A stretch of 64,000 bases of DNA from Collimonas sp. PA-H2 (GTDB lineage Bacteria; Pseudomonadota; Gammaproteobacteria; Burkholderiales; Burkholderiaceae_D): assembly GCF_002564105.1 (NCBI RefSeq), contig NZ_PDBX01000001.1:4836001-4900000 (forward strand). Reading direction: 5' to 3'. Positions 25,670 to 35,164 of this stretch are shown here, piece after piece. The translations under genes and the position numbers were made by a program. The notes beneath the pieces were generated by a model. That model had not been told where the DNA came from. It searched no databases and saw only the letters and a list, made by a program, of their open reading frames with translations. Position 1 is the stretch's first letter. The number at the start of each line of letters is the position of its first letter.

Positions 25670-25697
25670 ATTGGTTCGAGTCCAATCGTGGGCATCG
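25670..25697 (+). pseudogene. tRNA 3'-end-like fragment (T arm plus acceptor strand)
   Basis: ATTGG-TTCGAGT-CCAAT forms a perfect T arm with the invariant TTCGA, followed by a seven-base CGTGGGC and an A, and then TCG where CCA would stand. No anticodon or D arm precedes it; the hairpin upstream has no U at position 33 and no variable loop. It may be a short tRNA relic or a chance match. Confidence 0.35.
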
Positions 25698-26039
25698 CGC
25701 GACCTGTGCTGGCCCAGTCCTGCGCGCCGTCCTTCTTGGCGTGCAGGTTCGAGCGTGCGCGGCACGGCGCTGGATCGTTTGCAGACAACAGCGACATTAA
25801 AACTCCTGAAAAAGAAATCGCATCAGCTGGCTGCCACATGCAGCAGCGAAAGGTGATGCGATGCGCCACGCGTCAACGCGCACGCAGGTAAATCTTCAAG
25901 CAAGTTAGGCGCACGCTTAGAGCGGTTCGCTTCTGGCCGACATTATGATTGTGTTATTGGCATCTCTCTGTTGCCAAATATCCGGCGCCGCATATCCGCC
26001 CCGGCGCCTTAATGGTCATCTGTCATCGAGGAGAATTGC
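25698..26039. other. Intergenic stretch without recognisable genes
   Basis: Between the tRNA-like fragment and the next gene I see no convincing coding frame, RNA gene or repeat. Short open frames here lack ribosome-binding sites and resemble nothing. Confidence 0.5.
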
Positions 26040-26606
26040 ATGCATGCTTTAACCAATCCGTTCACAGCCACAAAATCGGAAGCCTTGCGCCGTGCCGGGA
26101 ATGATTATAAGAACGCCCTGCGCGACAGTTTTTTTCCTGCGGCCTTGCCCGTGATCGTTTTCGCCCTGAGTCTTGGCGCTTCACCTGCCATGGCAACGTC
26201 CGAATATGTCGATGCGGTCAATTATCCTGGCCCGGAACAGGGCTGGGATGCATTCCATGGCCTTGAGCAGCGCCTGGTGAGGGATTTCGACGACGTCTGC
26301 GGCGACACCTTCTGCGAAGGCGAATTCAGCAACCTGCAGGCTCTGCGCTACCGCTGTTCGGTACGGCAGGCCGACAGCCTCATCGGCGAATGCATCTGGA
26401 CTTTCGCTGGCAGCAATGCGGAGATCGATGACGCTACCGGCAAGGTGACGATAGATGCGCGGACTTGGGCCTGCCGTACGCCGCTGGCGCCGCAAACCCC
26501 GATAGCGACGTTCTACAGTGCGTTGTCGGTTGCAAGGCCGATGCAGGCGACGCTGCCGGCGACGACAACCACTATCCACGAGGGGTTGTTTAATTGCTTG
26601 AACTAA
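26040..26606 (+). CDS. Secreted hypothetical protein
   Basis: A 188-residue protein with GAGGAG six bases before its ATG. After a 27-residue polar N terminus there is a hydrophobic stretch (FFPAALPVIVFALSLGASPAMA) ending in an AxA signal-peptidase site, so the mature protein begins near TSEYVDAV. An unusually long n-region is noted. Five cysteines in the mature part (CGDTFCEGEF, YRCSVRQ, GECIWTF, WACRTP) plus the near-terminal NCLN suggest disulfides in the periplasm. I do not recognise the family. It is monocistronic, ending before a hairpin at 26759. Confidence 0.65.
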   Translation: MHALTNPFTATKSEALRRAGNDYKNALRDSFFPAALPVIVFALSLGASPAMATSEYVDAVNYPGPEQGWDAFHGLEQRLVRDFDDVCGDTFCEGEFSNLQALRYRCSVRQADSLIGECIWTFAGSNAEIDDATGKVTIDARTWACRTPLAPQTPIATFYSALSVARPMQATLPATTTTIHEGLFNCLN

Positions 26607-26758
26607 TGGGGGATGTTATGACAGTGCCAGATCCGTGGCGGATGGCGCTCAAGACAGGGCAGCGTAACGCTGCATGGCCGGCTTGGCCGGAAGCAGGTTT
26701 GATCCGGCCGCAACTGCTGGTCGGGCCCGATTGTCACATGTCATCTTGTTGGGTGTTT

Positions 26759-26786
26759 CCGGCGGCGCCGAATCTGGCGCCGCCGG
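26759..26786. terminator. Bidirectional hairpin between the secreted hypothetical and rhlE
   Basis: CCGGCGGCGCC-GAATCT-GGCGCCGCCGG, an 11-base-pair GC-only stem with a six-base loop between two convergent genes. It lacks a clear T run on either side, so termination would be weak or assisted. Confidence 0.5.
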
Positions 26787-26807
26787 CTTGCCTGGATTTA
26801 ACCCGGT

Positions 26808-28154
26808 TTAACGGCCGCGTCCGCCGGAGCGACGTGGCGCCGCCGGGCGTGCCTGCGAACCGTTGCCGCCGCCGTGGCCACGCGATGGTCCCTGGGCGGG
26901 CTTGGCGCCGCCTGGCGCGCCACCGGGCGAACGGCCGCGTCCACCACCGCCACCGGCACGTTGGCCGCCACCGCCGCCGCTACGCAGCTGGATAGGCTGG
27001 GCGCGGGCGTTAGGATCCGGCTCGAAGCCTGCAATCACTTCTTTCGGCAGTTCGCGCTTGATCAGCTTCTCGATGTCTTTCAACATCTGGTGTTCGTCCA
27101 CGCATACCAGCGACACAGCTTCGCCGGTAGCGCCGGCACGGCCGGTACGGCCGATCCGGTGCACGTAGTCTTCCGGCACGTTAGGCAGGTCGTAATTGAC
27201 CACGTGCGGCAACTGGTCGATATCGATGCCGCGGGCGGCGATGTCGGTCGCTACCAGCACTTGCAGGCTGCCGTCCTTGAACTCTGCCAGCGCGCGGGTG
27301 CGCGCAGACTGGCTCTTGTTGCCGTGGATCGCCATGCCGCTGATGCCGTCTTTTTCCAGCTGCTCGACCAGTTTGTTGGCGCCGTGCTTGGTGCGGGTAA
27401 ACACCAGCACCTGCGACCATTGATGGGTCTTGATCAGATGCGCCAGCAACGGGTGCTTGCGGTCGCGGTCCACCGGATGGATCTTTTGCTGGATCACTTC
27501 CACGGTCGAATTGCGGCGCGCCACTTCGATCATGGCCGGTGAATTCAGCAGATTGTCGGCGAGGATCTTGATTTCGTCGGAGAAGGTGGCGGAGAACAGC
27601 AGGTTCTGGCGCTTCTTCGGCAGTACCGCGAGAATCTTCTTGATGTCGCGGATGAAGCCCATGTCCAGCATGCGGTCGGCTTCGTCGAGGATCAGGATTT
27701 CAACGTGGTTCAGGTTGACGGTGCCTTGCTGCATGTGGTCCAGCAGGCGGCCCGGGGTACACACCAGGATATCGACGCCGTGCTTGAGCAGCTTGATTTG
27801 CGGATTGATGCCGACGCCGCCGAAAATCACGGCCGAGGTCAGCTTCAGGTATTTGCCGTACAGGCGCACGCTTTCCTCGACCTGGGCTGCCAGCTCGCGG
27901 GTCGGCGTCAGCACCAGCGCGCGGATCGGGCGCTGGCTGCCGGTCGGATTGGTGGCCGAGGTCGACAGGCGGTGCAGTACAGGCAAGGTGAAGCCGGCGG
28001 TCTTGCCGGTGCCGGTCTGGGCGCCTGCCAGCAAATCGCCTCCTGCCAGCACGGCAGGAATCGCCTGCGTCTGGATCGGGGTAGGGGTAGTGTATCCGTG
28101 TTCGGTTACGGCACGAACGATGGCTTCGGACAAGCCGAGTTCAGAAAAAGACAT
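26808..28154 (-). CDS. rhlE: DEAD-box ATP-dependent RNA helicase RhlE
   Basis: A 448-residue helicase. The RecA-like core shows the Q motif ([13 protein letters not shown], 21-33), Walker A AQTGTGKT (45-52), [20 protein letters not shown] and [10 protein letters not shown]. After residue 390 comes a low-complexity Gly/Arg/Pro-rich tail ([15 protein letters not shown]...) typical of RhlE and used for RNA binding. RhlE remodels rRNA precursors and takes part in mRNA decay, especially in the cold. It is monocistronic, with its own upstream region (28155-28442). Confidence 0.95.
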   Translation of the reverse strand: MSFSELGLSEAIVRAVTEHGYTTPTPIQTQAIPAVLAGGDLLAGAQTGTGKTAGFTLPVLHRLSTSATNPTGSQRPIRALVLTPTRELAAQVEESVRLYGKYLKLTSAVIFGGVGINPQIKLLKHGVDILVCTPGRLLDHMQQGTVNLNHVEILILDEADRMLDMGFIRDIKKILAVLPKKRQNLLFSATFSDEIKILADNLLNSPAMIEVARRNSTVEVIQQKIHPVDRDRKHPLLAHLIKTHQWSQVLVFTRTKHGANKLVEQLEKDGISGMAIHGNKSQSARTRALAEFKDGSLQVLVATDIAARGIDIDQLPHVVNYDLPNVPEDYVHRIGRTGRAGATGEAVSLVCVDEHQMLKDIEKLIKRELPKEVIAGFEPDPNARAQPIQLRSGGGGGQRAGGGGGRGRSPGGAPGGAKPAQGPSRGHGGGNGSQARPAAPRRSGGRGR

Positions 28155-28442
28155 GACAACTCAATAGAATAATATCGGCCTGTCGCCTTTTGTGAGGCGC
28201 CAGTCGCAGGCAAACGGGATTAGAGGAGATTGGAGCCACCCTGACCGAGGAATACGCTCCCGGGTCCGATAACATCCTTGACAGCAGTATTTGACTGGAG
28301 AATTTGCTGTGTCGCCGCAGAGTATAACAACGGCGCGCTACAGGCAAGCGTTTCCGCTGTATTCAGCGGGCGGCGGAGCAAAATGACCGCCGGCGCGCCG
28401 CTTGCAGAGCAAGGCCGGGCGCGCCTGGCAGTCGGCAGGAGC
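28155..28442. other. Intergenic region upstream of rhlE
   Basis: About 290 bases between rhlE and the VOC gene, both on the minus strand. It probably carries the rhlE promoter and a long leader, as cold-regulated helicase genes often do, but no specific element was recognised. Confidence 0.4.
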
Positions 28443-28901
28443 TTACTTCATTGCGGCAGCGGCACGTTCACGCAACTCTTCTTCGGAGTAGTCAGCGATA
28501 TGGGTGCTGACGGTCCAGACGTGGCCGAACGGGTCCCTGAGGGTAGCGGAGCGGTCGCCATAGAACTGATCTTGCAGCGCCCTGATTTCTATCCCGCCGG
28601 CAGCAATTGCCTGGGGATAGGTGACATCGACATTGTCGACGTAAAGCATGATGCTCATGCCCGCTGCGCCTAGCGACTTGGGGCTGCGGATCAGCATTTC
28701 CGGACATTCATCCGCCAGCATGATGCGCGCGTTGCCGATCTGTATTTCCGCGTGGCCGATTTTTTTGTCGGGGCCTTCCATGCGCAGTATTTCTACTGCA
28801 TTGAATGCTTTTTTATAGAATTCGAGTGCTGCGGCTGCGCCGTCGATGGCGAGATAGGGGGTGACGCTGGTGTAGCCGTCGGGGATAGCTTTGACTGCCA
28901 T
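28443..28901 (-). CDS. VOC/glyoxalase family protein, PhnB-like
   Basis: A 152-residue protein of the vicinal oxygen chelate fold: YTSVTPYLAIDGAAAALEFYKKAF at the start, GHAEIQIGNARIMLAD in the middle, and the C-terminal FYGDRSATLRDPFGHVWTVSTH of PhnB-like (YcgJ/DUF1428-neighbour) proteins. The conserved His/Glu metal ligands of real glyoxalases are only partly present. The function of this subfamily is not established. A CTCTCCTGCGG on the plus strand (GCAGGAGAG on the coding strand) gives a good ribosome-binding site before the ATG. Confidence 0.85.
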   Translation of the reverse strand: MAVKAIPDGYTSVTPYLAIDGAAAALEFYKKAFNAVEILRMEGPDKKIGHAEIQIGNARIMLADECPEMLIRSPKSLGAAGMSIMLYVDNVDVTYPQAIAAGGIEIRALQDQFYGDRSATLRDPFGHVWTVSTHIADYSEEELRERAAAAMK

Positions 28902-29058
28902 GTTGCTCTCCTGCGGGTTGAGAGATGGTCGTTAAGAGTGTCCAATGAGGTTGTTGCGCATGCATTGTAATCTGTCGGCCGCGCAGTTGAACTGACAAAA
29001 GTACCAGTTTCCAGAATGACAGCAAGAACCGGCGTTGCTTGCTGTCATCGGCAAGTTC

Positions 29059-29862
29059 TTATTTTGTTGCGTATGGCGACAGCAGGCTGACCATTTGTGC
29101 GAACACCTTAGGGCTGCCGGCCAGCACGTCGCCCTTGTACAGGTAATCGGACTCGCCGCTGAAGTCGCCGATGATGCCGCCCGATTCGCTGATCAGCAGG
29201 GAGCCGGCAGCGATATCCCAAGGTTTCAGGCCTTTTTCAAAGAAGCCGTCCAGGCGGCCGGCCGCCAGATAGGCCAGGTCGAGTGCAGCGGAGCCGGGAC
29301 GGCGCAGGCCGGCACAGCTTTGGGTCATCACGCGGAACATCTTGATGTACTCGTCCATGACCGGGCCGTCGGTTACGCGGAACGGAAAGCCGGTGCCGAT
29401 CAGGGCGTCAGCGATCTTGTCGCGCTTGCCGACGCGGATCCGCTTGTCGTTCAGGTAGGCGCCGGAGCCTTTGGTGGCGGTGAACAGGTCGTTGCGGGTT
29501 GGATCGTAGACCACGGCCTGGGTGATCTGGCCGCGATGCTGCAAGGCGATAGAGACGCAATACTGCGGGAAGCCGTGGATGAAGTTGGTGGTGCCGTCGA
29601 GCGGATCGATGATCCACACGTTTTCGTTGTCGTCGTGCAAGTTGGCGGAAGCACCCGATTCTTCGGCCAGGATGGCGTGGTCGGGGTAGGCATTCTTCAA
29701 TACGTCAATAATCGCGGCTTCGGCAGCCTGGTCGACTTCGGTGACGAAATCGTTGTGCTGCTTTTTGGTGACTTTCAGCAAATCGAGGTCGAAAGAGGCG
29801 CGCGAGATAACCGCGGCGCCGCGACGTGCGGCCTTGATGGCCGTATTGAGCATTGGATGCAT
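29059..29862 (-). CDS. suhB: Inositol-1-monophosphatase / SuhB
   Basis: A 267-residue protein with the IMPase signatures: AEESG (66-70), the magnesium-binding [10 protein letters not shown] (85-94) and [15 protein letters not shown] near the C terminus. In proteobacteria SuhB is both a phosphatase on inositol/glycerol phosphates and a component of the rRNA antitermination complex with Nus factors. It is divergent from trmJ, an arrangement often seen with RNA-related genes. Length is normal. Nothing unusual was seen. Confidence 0.93.
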   Translation of the reverse strand: MHPMLNTAIKAARRGAAVISRASFDLDLLKVTKKQHNDFVTEVDQAAEAAIIDVLKNAYPDHAILAEESGASANLHDDNENVWIIDPLDGTTNFIHGFPQYCVSIALQHRGQITQAVVYDPTRNDLFTATKGSGAYLNDKRIRVGKRDKIADALIGTGFPFRVTDGPVMDEYIKMFRVMTQSCAGLRRPGSAALDLAYLAAGRLDGFFEKGLKPWDIAAGSLLISESGGIIGDFSGESDYLYKGDVLAGSPKVFAQMVSLLSPYATK

Positions 29863-30125
29863 GATCGGGTTCCGTTAAAATGGCGGCACTGTGCCAACCG
29901 GGAACAGAACCGCCTATTGATTGATAATAATGAACGATGCGGACTTTCCGGCGCCTATCCGATACTTATTTTGATAAATAAGCAGCTTTTAGTCGCAGAA
30001 ATCTGCGTTATGGCGCTATTTTAAACCTAGATTGCTTAATTGAACGCTTACTTTTACCCGAAAGGCCAGATGAACACAGATTTTCTTTCGTTTGATAGCG
30101 CTCGTCGCTTGAGTGGAGGGCACAA

Positions 30126-30902
30126 ATGAATTCGGCGAAAATCGATACGTCTCTTTTTCAGCGGCTGCGCTTCGTGCTGGTCGAAACCAGCAGTCCCGGC
30201 AATGTCGGCGCTGCCGCCCGCGCGATCAAAACCATGGGGTTTTCCGAGCTGGTCCTGGTCAATCCGCGTTTTCCTGACGTCCTGCAGCGCGAAGAAGCCG
30301 TGGCGTTCGCCAGCGGCGCACAGGATATCCTGGCTTCGGCGCGAATCGTCGACAGCGTTGAGCAGGCCTTGGAGGGGTGCAATTTCGCCGCCGCCCTGAG
30401 CGCCCGCTTGCGCGAATTCTCGCCGCCCTTGACTGCGCCGCGCGCGTTGGCGGCGCAGCTTGCAGGCGATGTCAGCCTCAATGCCGCGGTATTGTTTGGC
30501 AGCGAGCGTTACGGCTTGCCCAACGAAGTAGTGGAGAAGTGCAATGTCTTGCTGAATATTCCTGCCAATCCAGAATACTCGTCGCTGAATCTGGCGCAAG
30601 CGGTGCAAGTGCTGGCCTATGAATGCCGGGTTGCCGCCGGCGAGGATTTGTCACCCGCAGGGGCCGGCGAGATCGGTTTCCAGGGCAATGCCGCCAGCCT
30701 GACCGACATCGACGGCATGTTTGCGCATCTGGAGCAGGCTTTGATCGAAATTGAATTCCTCGATCCCGCCAGCCCGAAAAAATTGATGCCGCGCCTGAAA
30801 CGGCTGTTTTCACGGGCTCAGCTGGAAACCGAAGAGGTCAATATCCTACGCGGCATCGCCAGTCAGATACTGACCAAGCGGCGCCGGCTCGACCGCTCCT
30901 GA
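30126..30902 (+). CDS. trmJ: tRNA (cytidine/uridine-32-2'-O-)-methyltransferase TrmJ
   Basis: A 258-residue SPOUT-class methyltransferase. It has the N-terminal [24 protein letters not shown], the cofactor-knot motifs [14 protein letters not shown] and [19 protein letters not shown], and the TrmJ C-terminal extension (about 165-258). It methylates the 2'-OH of position 32 in several tRNAs using S-adenosylmethionine. It is the plus-strand partner of the divergent pair suhB/trmJ. The stop lies 55 bases from the lexA stop, convergent. Confidence 0.93.
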   Translation: MNSAKIDTSLFQRLRFVLVETSSPGNVGAAARAIKTMGFSELVLVNPRFPDVLQREEAVAFASGAQDILASARIVDSVEQALEGCNFAAALSARLREFSPPLTAPRALAAQLAGDVSLNAAVLFGSERYGLPNEVVEKCNVLLNIPANPEYSSLNLAQAVQVLAYECRVAAGEDLSPAGAGEIGFQGNAASLTDIDGMFAHLEQALIEIEFLDPASPKKLMPRLKRLFSRAQLETEEVNILRGIASQILTKRRRLDRS

Positions 30903-30957
30903 CGCCGGACTGGGGCCTGCCGCTGCGGCAGGTCCGGCCGTGTTTTTTTGTTGCTCC

Positions 30958-31605
30958 TTAGTTCCAGCTACGCAGCAGGCCGACCGCAAGGCCTTCCAGG
31001 GCGAAGTCTTCCTGGGCGTTGACAACAATAGGTTCAAAATCCGGGTTTTCGGGAAGCAGCTGGATTACCGAGCCGGTTTTCTGATAGCGCTTGACGGTGA
31101 CATCGTCGCCGAGCCGGGCCACGACGATCTGGCCATTTCTTGCGCTGTCGGCTTTCTTTACCGCCAGCAAGTCGCCATCCAGGATGCCGGCGTCGCGCAT
31201 CGACATGCCGCGAACCTTCAGCAGATAGTCCGGCTTGGCGCTGAACAGGGCAGGGTCGACGTTGTAGCTGGCCTGGATGTGCTCCTGCGCCAGGATAGGC
31301 GAGCCGGCGGCGACGCGGCCGACCAGCGGCAGGCTGAGCTGCATCAGGGCCGGGTGGGGCAGCGCCAGTTGCGTGCCCTGGCTGCGCAGCGTGGTTTCCG
31401 TCAGGCGGATGCCGCGCGAGGTGCCGGGGGCGATCACGATGGCGCCCTTGCGCGCCAGCGCCTGCAAATGTTCTTCTGCCGCATTCGCCGAACGGAAGCC
31501 GAGTTCGGTCGCGATTTCCGCGCGCGTCGGCGGGAAGCCGGTGTTTTCGATGGCGTCCCTGATCAGGTCGAGGATTTGCTGTTGGCGGGCGGTCAGTTTA
31601 ATCAT
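30958..31605 (-). CDS. lexA: SOS repressor LexA
   Basis: A 215-residue repressor. The start at 31605 ([20 protein letters not shown]) gives the family's normal N terminus; the frame is open further upstream but that part overlaps the operator region and is not LexA-like. Winged-helix DNA-binding domain at 1-70 ([25 protein letters not shown]), self-cleavage site Ala100-Gly101 in VAAGSP, catalytic Ser135 (RGMSM) and Lys172 (VTVKRY). Two CTGT-N8-ACAG boxes lie about 100-130 bases upstream, so it is autoregulated. Confidence 0.96.
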   Translation of the reverse strand: MIKLTARQQQILDLIRDAIENTGFPPTRAEIATELGFRSANAAEEHLQALARKGAIVIAPGTSRGIRLTETTLRSQGTQLALPHPALMQLSLPLVGRVAAGSPILAQEHIQASYNVDPALFSAKPDYLLKVRGMSMRDAGILDGDLLAVKKADSARNGQIVVARLGDDVTVKRYQKTGSVIQLLPENPDFEPIVVNAQEDFALEGLAVGLLRSWN

Positions 31606-31702
31606 AAGTGTTTGAAGGCAAGGTTTGACAGCCGAGGCTATCCAATTCAGATAGAAGCACAAAGCGACAAGAAGGGCATAAGCGCGTTGCGCTGCATTTG
31701 TG

Positions 31703-31735
31703 CTGTGTATATCAACAGTCTGTATTTTTGTACAG
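31703..31735. promoter_or_regulatory. Tandem LexA (SOS) boxes
   Basis: Two operators match CTGT-N8-ACAG exactly: 31703-31718 (CTGTGTATATCAACAG) and 31720-31735 (CTGTATTTTTGTACAG), one base apart. They lie upstream of lexA on the minus strand and 180-215 bases before rpsF on the plus strand. Autoregulation of lexA is the natural reading. Two adjacent boxes would allow cooperative or graded repression. Confidence 0.92.
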
Positions 31736-31917
31736 TATTTGTGCAAATGCAAGATAAATTGATGCGATTTAGCCACTTACTTATGCTTAGGTGGCCGCAG
31801 GCGCCTGAAAGCATTGAGTTTTGTTGCAATTGCGCGTACTATTGCTGGTTTTCCTCTTCCCACACTCGTCTTGACGCCGAGGTGGGCGATTCTTCAATCA
31901 GTCCAAAAGGAGCTTAC

Positions 31918-32286
31918 ATGCGTCATTATGAAATCGTATTTATCGTCCATCCAGATCAAAGCGAGCAAGTGCCTGCAATGATCGAACGCTACAAAGGTAT
32001 CGTCACTACACGTGGCGGCACTGTACATCGCGTGGAAGACTGGGGCCGCCGTCAACTGGCATACCTGATCCAGAAACTGGCAAAAGCGCATTACGTCTGC
32101 CTGAACATCGAGTGCGACAGCGAAACTCTGGCTGAAATCGAAACCGGCTTCAAGTTCAATGATGCGGTATTGCGTCATCTGACCGTCAAGCTGAAGAAGG
32201 CCGAAACAGGTCCTTCGCCAATGATGAAGGCTGTGCAGAAGGAAGATGCTGCCAAGAGCCATCGCACTGAAGCGCCGGCAGCCTGA
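31918..32286 (+). CDS. rpsF: 30S ribosomal protein S6
   Basis: A 122-residue protein, [25 protein letters not shown]..., with the S6 signature [11 protein letters not shown] and the region [11 protein letters not shown] that binds S18. The ATG at 31918 has AAGGAG upstream. The frame is open far upstream of the ATG, but that part is antisense to lexA. The C-terminal tail is rich in Lys/Ala/Glu as in other beta-proteobacteria. First gene of the rpsF-priB-rpsR-rplI operon. Confidence 0.97.
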   Translation: MRHYEIVFIVHPDQSEQVPAMIERYKGIVTTRGGTVHRVEDWGRRQLAYLIQKLAKAHYVCLNIECDSETLAEIETGFKFNDAVLRHLTVKLKKAETGPSPMMKAVQKEDAAKSHRTEAPAA

Positions 32287-32332
32287 TTTATCTTCCCCGC
32301 CAGCATTCTTATAGCCATCGAGTCCATCAGGA

Positions 32333-32650
32333 GTGAGCCAAGCCAATAACGTGTTTCAGCTGGTTGCCGAAATTGCCGAACGTGAAGTCATACGTTATAC
32401 ACCGGCAGGCATTCCGATCGTATCTGCAAACCTGCAGCACCGTTCGGAGCCGATTGAAGCAGGAATAAAGCGTTTGATCGAATTTGAAATCGCCGCGCTA
32501 GCCGTCGGCGAGATTTCAGGAAGATTCAGTCAGGCGCCATTGGGAGGCACCTTCTGGTTTACCGGTTTTATGGCGCGCAAGAGTCGCAACGGCAGGAGTC
32601 TGGTATTTCACATCACGGATTTCGCTGCAATGGAAGCAGATGGTTCCTAG
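32333..32650 (+). CDS. priB: Primosomal replication protein N (PriB)
   Basis: A 105-residue single-stranded-DNA-binding OB-fold protein between rpsF and rpsR, the standard place of priB. Landmarks are LVAEIAEREVIRYTPAGIPI, ANLQHRSE, IEFEIAALAVGEI, GFMARKSRNGRSLVFHITDF. The only start after the in-frame TAG at 32312 that keeps the N terminus is the GTG at 32333; its AGGAG overlaps the start codon, so initiation may be weak, coupled to rpsF, or at the later GTG at 32351. PriB works in PriA-dependent replication restart. Confidence 0.85.
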   Translation: MSQANNVFQLVAEIAEREVIRYTPAGIPIVSANLQHRSEPIEAGIKRLIEFEIAALAVGEISGRFSQAPLGGTFWFTGFMARKSRNGRSLVFHITDFAAMEADGS

Positions 32651-32700
32651 AGAACATAGCGGAAATTGCAGATTAATTATTTTAGATACAGGAGCCAAAA

Positions 32701-32985
32701 ATGGCATTCGGTAAAAAGTTCGATAAAAGCAAACTGAAAAACAAGCGTCAACAACAAAACCCGCTGTTCAAGCGCAAGAAATTCTGCCGTTTCACCGCTG
32801 CACACGTTGCCAGCGTTGATTACAAGGATGTCGACACGCTCAAGGATTTTGTTCAGGAAAACGGCAAGATCATGCCAGCACGTCTGACCGGCACCAAGGC
32901 AATCTATCAACGTCAAGTGGACACTGCGATCAAGCGCGCACGTTTCCTGGCGCTGCTGCCATACACCGATCTGCACAACGCTTAA
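32701..32985 (+). CDS. rpsR: 30S ribosomal protein S18
   Basis: A 94-residue S18 protein with [22 protein letters not shown] and the basic [14 protein letters not shown] at the end. AGGAG lies seven bases before the ATG. It forms a heterodimer with S6, whose gene starts the operon. The N terminus is a little longer and more basic than in E. coli, as is common in beta-proteobacteria. Confidence 0.97.
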   Translation: MAFGKKFDKSKLKNKRQQQNPLFKRKKFCRFTAAHVASVDYKDVDTLKDFVQENGKIMPARLTGTKAIYQRQVDTAIKRARFLALLPYTDLHNA

Positions 32986-33011
32986 TTGACGACTTGAAAT
33001 AGGAGAAAAAT

Positions 33012-33464
33012 ATGCAAGTTATTCTGTTGGAAAAAGTCGTTAATCTCGGCAATCTGGGCGAAGTTGTTCGCGTCAAGGACGGTTACGCGCGTAACTTCCT
33101 GATCCCGCAACGTATGGCACGTCGTGCTACCACAACTGCTATCGCTGAATTCGAAGCGAAGCGCGCTGACCTGGAAACAGCGGCAGCAGCCAAGCTGGCT
33201 GTGGCTCAAGGCCAGGGCGAAAAACTGAGCGGCCTGACTGTTCAGATCTCGCAAAAATCGGGCGTTGACGGCCGTCTGTTCGGTTCCGTGACCAACTTCG
33301 ACATCGCTGAAGCGCTGACCAAGCAAGGTTTCGCAGTTGAAAAAGCACAAGTTCGCCTGCCGAACGGCCCGCTGAAGACGACTGGCGAACATCCTGTTGC
33401 AGTTGCTCTGCACACTGACGTCGTTGTTGACATCGTCATCGCAGTGATCGGCGAACACGTTTAA
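33012..33464 (+). CDS. rplI: 50S ribosomal protein L9
   Basis: A 150-residue L9: N-terminal [33 protein letters not shown], a long connecting helix rich in Glu/Ala (about 45-75), and a C-terminal domain ([19 protein letters not shown]). It ends the ribosomal operon and is followed by a terminator at 33493. Confidence 0.97.
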   Translation: MQVILLEKVVNLGNLGEVVRVKDGYARNFLIPQRMARRATTTAIAEFEAKRADLETAAAAKLAVAQGQGEKLSGLTVQISQKSGVDGRLFGSVTNFDIAEALTKQGFAVEKAQVRLPNGPLKTTGEHPVAVALHTDVVVDIVIAVIGEHV

Positions 33465-33492
33465 TACGTTGTTGGCAAAAAAATCATTGCAG

Positions 33493-33523
33493 TAAAAAAA
33501 GCCGGTTTTTCCCGGCTTTTTTT
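33493..33523 (+). terminator. Rho-independent terminator of the rpsF-rplI operon
   Basis: AAAAAAAGCCGG-TTTTT-CCCGGCTTTTTTT, 28 bases after the rplI stop, with a GC-rich stem and runs of A and T that allow use in both directions. Confidence 0.9.
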
Positions 33524-33581
33524 ACGTCCTTTTTCTGGCAGTGCAGCAAGACGCTTATAAGAAGCAGGTATAATTCGCGCC

Positions 33582-34982
33582 ATGAAAGCACCTTCTAAAG
33601 CACCGTCCGATCCGCAGTTAGATTCCCTCCGCGTACCACCCCATTCGATCGAAGCAGAACAGTCCGTTTTAGGCGGATTGCTGCTGGATAATGCGGCGTG
33701 GGACAAGATCGCGGACTTCGTCAATGCCGACGATTTCTACCGCTACGATCACCGGATCATCTTCCAGCATATGGTCAAGCTGATCAACGGCAGCAAGCCG
33801 GCTGACGTGATCACGGTCTTTGAATCGCTGAGCGGCACCGGCAAGGCGGAAGAAGTCGGCGGCCTGAGCTACCTGAATGCGCTGGCGCAAAACACGCCAT
33901 CGGCGGCCAATATCCGGCGCTACGCCGAGATCGTGCGCGATCGCGGCGTTTTGCGCAAACTGATTACCGTGGCCGATGAAATTTCCGGCCAGGCTTTCAG
34001 CCCGCAGGGCAAGGAAGTCAAGCAGATGCTGGACGAGGCGGAATCGAAGATTTTCGCGATCGCCGAAGAAGGCGCGCGCGGCGCCCAGGGCTTCCAGGAA
34101 ATCCAGCCGCTGCTGACGCAGGTGGTGGAGCGTATCGACGAGCTCTACAATCGCGACAATCAGAGCGATATCACCGGTGTTTCGACCGGCTTCATCGATC
34201 TCGACAAGATGACTTCCGGCCTGCAAAAGGGCGACCTGGTGATCGTGGCGGGACGGCCGTCCATGGGTAAGACCGCGTTCTCGGTCAACATCGGCGAGAA
34301 CGTGGCGATCGACAGCGGCTTGCCGGTGGCGATCTTTTCAATGGAAATGGGCGGCACCCAGCTCGCCATGCGTATGCTGGGTTCGGTCGGCAAGCTCGAC
34401 CAGCACCGTTTGCGTACCGGCCGCCTCAATGACGAGGACTGGCCACGCCTGACCCATGCGATCCAGAAGATGAATGACGCCCAGCTATTCATCGACGAAA
34501 CGCCGGCGCTCAGCTCGATCGAACTGCGCGCCCGCGCGCGCCGCCTGTCGCGCCAGTGCGGCACGCTGGGACTGATCATCATCGACTATTTGCAGCTGAT
34601 GTCGGCCAATAACGCCGGTGAAAACCGCGCCACCGAAATTTCTGAAATCTCGCGTAACCTGAAGGGCCTGGCCAAAGAGCTGCAGTGCCCGGTGATCGCG
34701 CTGTCGCAGCTGAACCGTTCGCTGGAACAACGCCCCAACAAACGTCCGGTCATGTCCGACTTGCGCGAATCCGGCGCTATCGAGCAGGATGCCGACGTTA
34801 TCTTGTTCATTTACCGCGACGAGGTGTACAACCCCGATTCGCAGGAAAAGGGCACCGCGGAAATCATTATCGGCAAGCAACGTAACGGCCCGATCGGCAG
34901 CGTGCGCCTCAGCTTCCTCGGGCAATACACGAAATTCGACAACTATGTCGGCAATCTGGACGCGCCTTACGGCGGCGATTGA
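33582..34982 (+). CDS. dnaB: Replicative DNA helicase DnaB
   Basis: A 466-residue hexameric helicase. The N-terminal DnaG-interacting domain (19-120) has PPHSIEAEQSVLGGLLLDN. The RecA-like domain begins near 200, with Walker A GRPSMGKTAF (Lys230), the DnaB blocks FSMEMGGTQLAMRMLG, IIIDYLQLMS and the arginine-finger region RNGPIGSVRLSFLGQYTKF. No intein or insertion is present. It has its own promoter region after the rplI terminator. Confidence 0.97.
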   Translation: MKAPSKAPSDPQLDSLRVPPHSIEAEQSVLGGLLLDNAAWDKIADFVNADDFYRYDHRIIFQHMVKLINGSKPADVITVFESLSGTGKAEEVGGLSYLNALAQNTPSAANIRRYAEIVRDRGVLRKLITVADEISGQAFSPQGKEVKQMLDEAESKIFAIAEEGARGAQGFQEIQPLLTQVVERIDELYNRDNQSDITGVSTGFIDLDKMTSGLQKGDLVIVAGRPSMGKTAFSVNIGENVAIDSGLPVAIFSMEMGGTQLAMRMLGSVGKLDQHRLRTGRLNDEDWPRLTHAIQKMNDAQLFIDETPALSSIELRARARRLSRQCGTLGLIIIDYLQLMSANNAGENRATEISEISRNLKGLAKELQCPVIALSQLNRSLEQRPNKRPVMSDLRESGAIEQDADVILFIYRDEVYNPDSQEKGTAEIIIGKQRNGPIGSVRLSFLGQYTKFDNYVGNLDAPYGGD

Positions 34983-35164
34983 TTGCCGTTGCTGATTTTG
35001 TTGCATTAACGAAAAATTTACAAAAACCTGCTAAGCGCTGGTCGAGCGAGCCTGATATATTTCAGTTTCGTGACATTGTTTGCTTTAAATTAATATCCTT
35101 GGTTTAAATGTAAGCGTAGTTGTAGTTTCAGATTTAGCTTAACCCTCAACAGAGAGAATAAAAC

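Noticed and set aside
26594..26995. 133-codon frame overlapping the end of rhlE
   Set aside because: Half is antisense to the Gly/Arg-rich rhlE tail, and the rest has no ribosome-binding site or family.
30940..31917. Long N-terminal extension of the rpsF frame
   Set aside because: The upstream part is antisense to lexA, and the S6 protein starts at the ATG at 31918 with its own ribosome-binding site.
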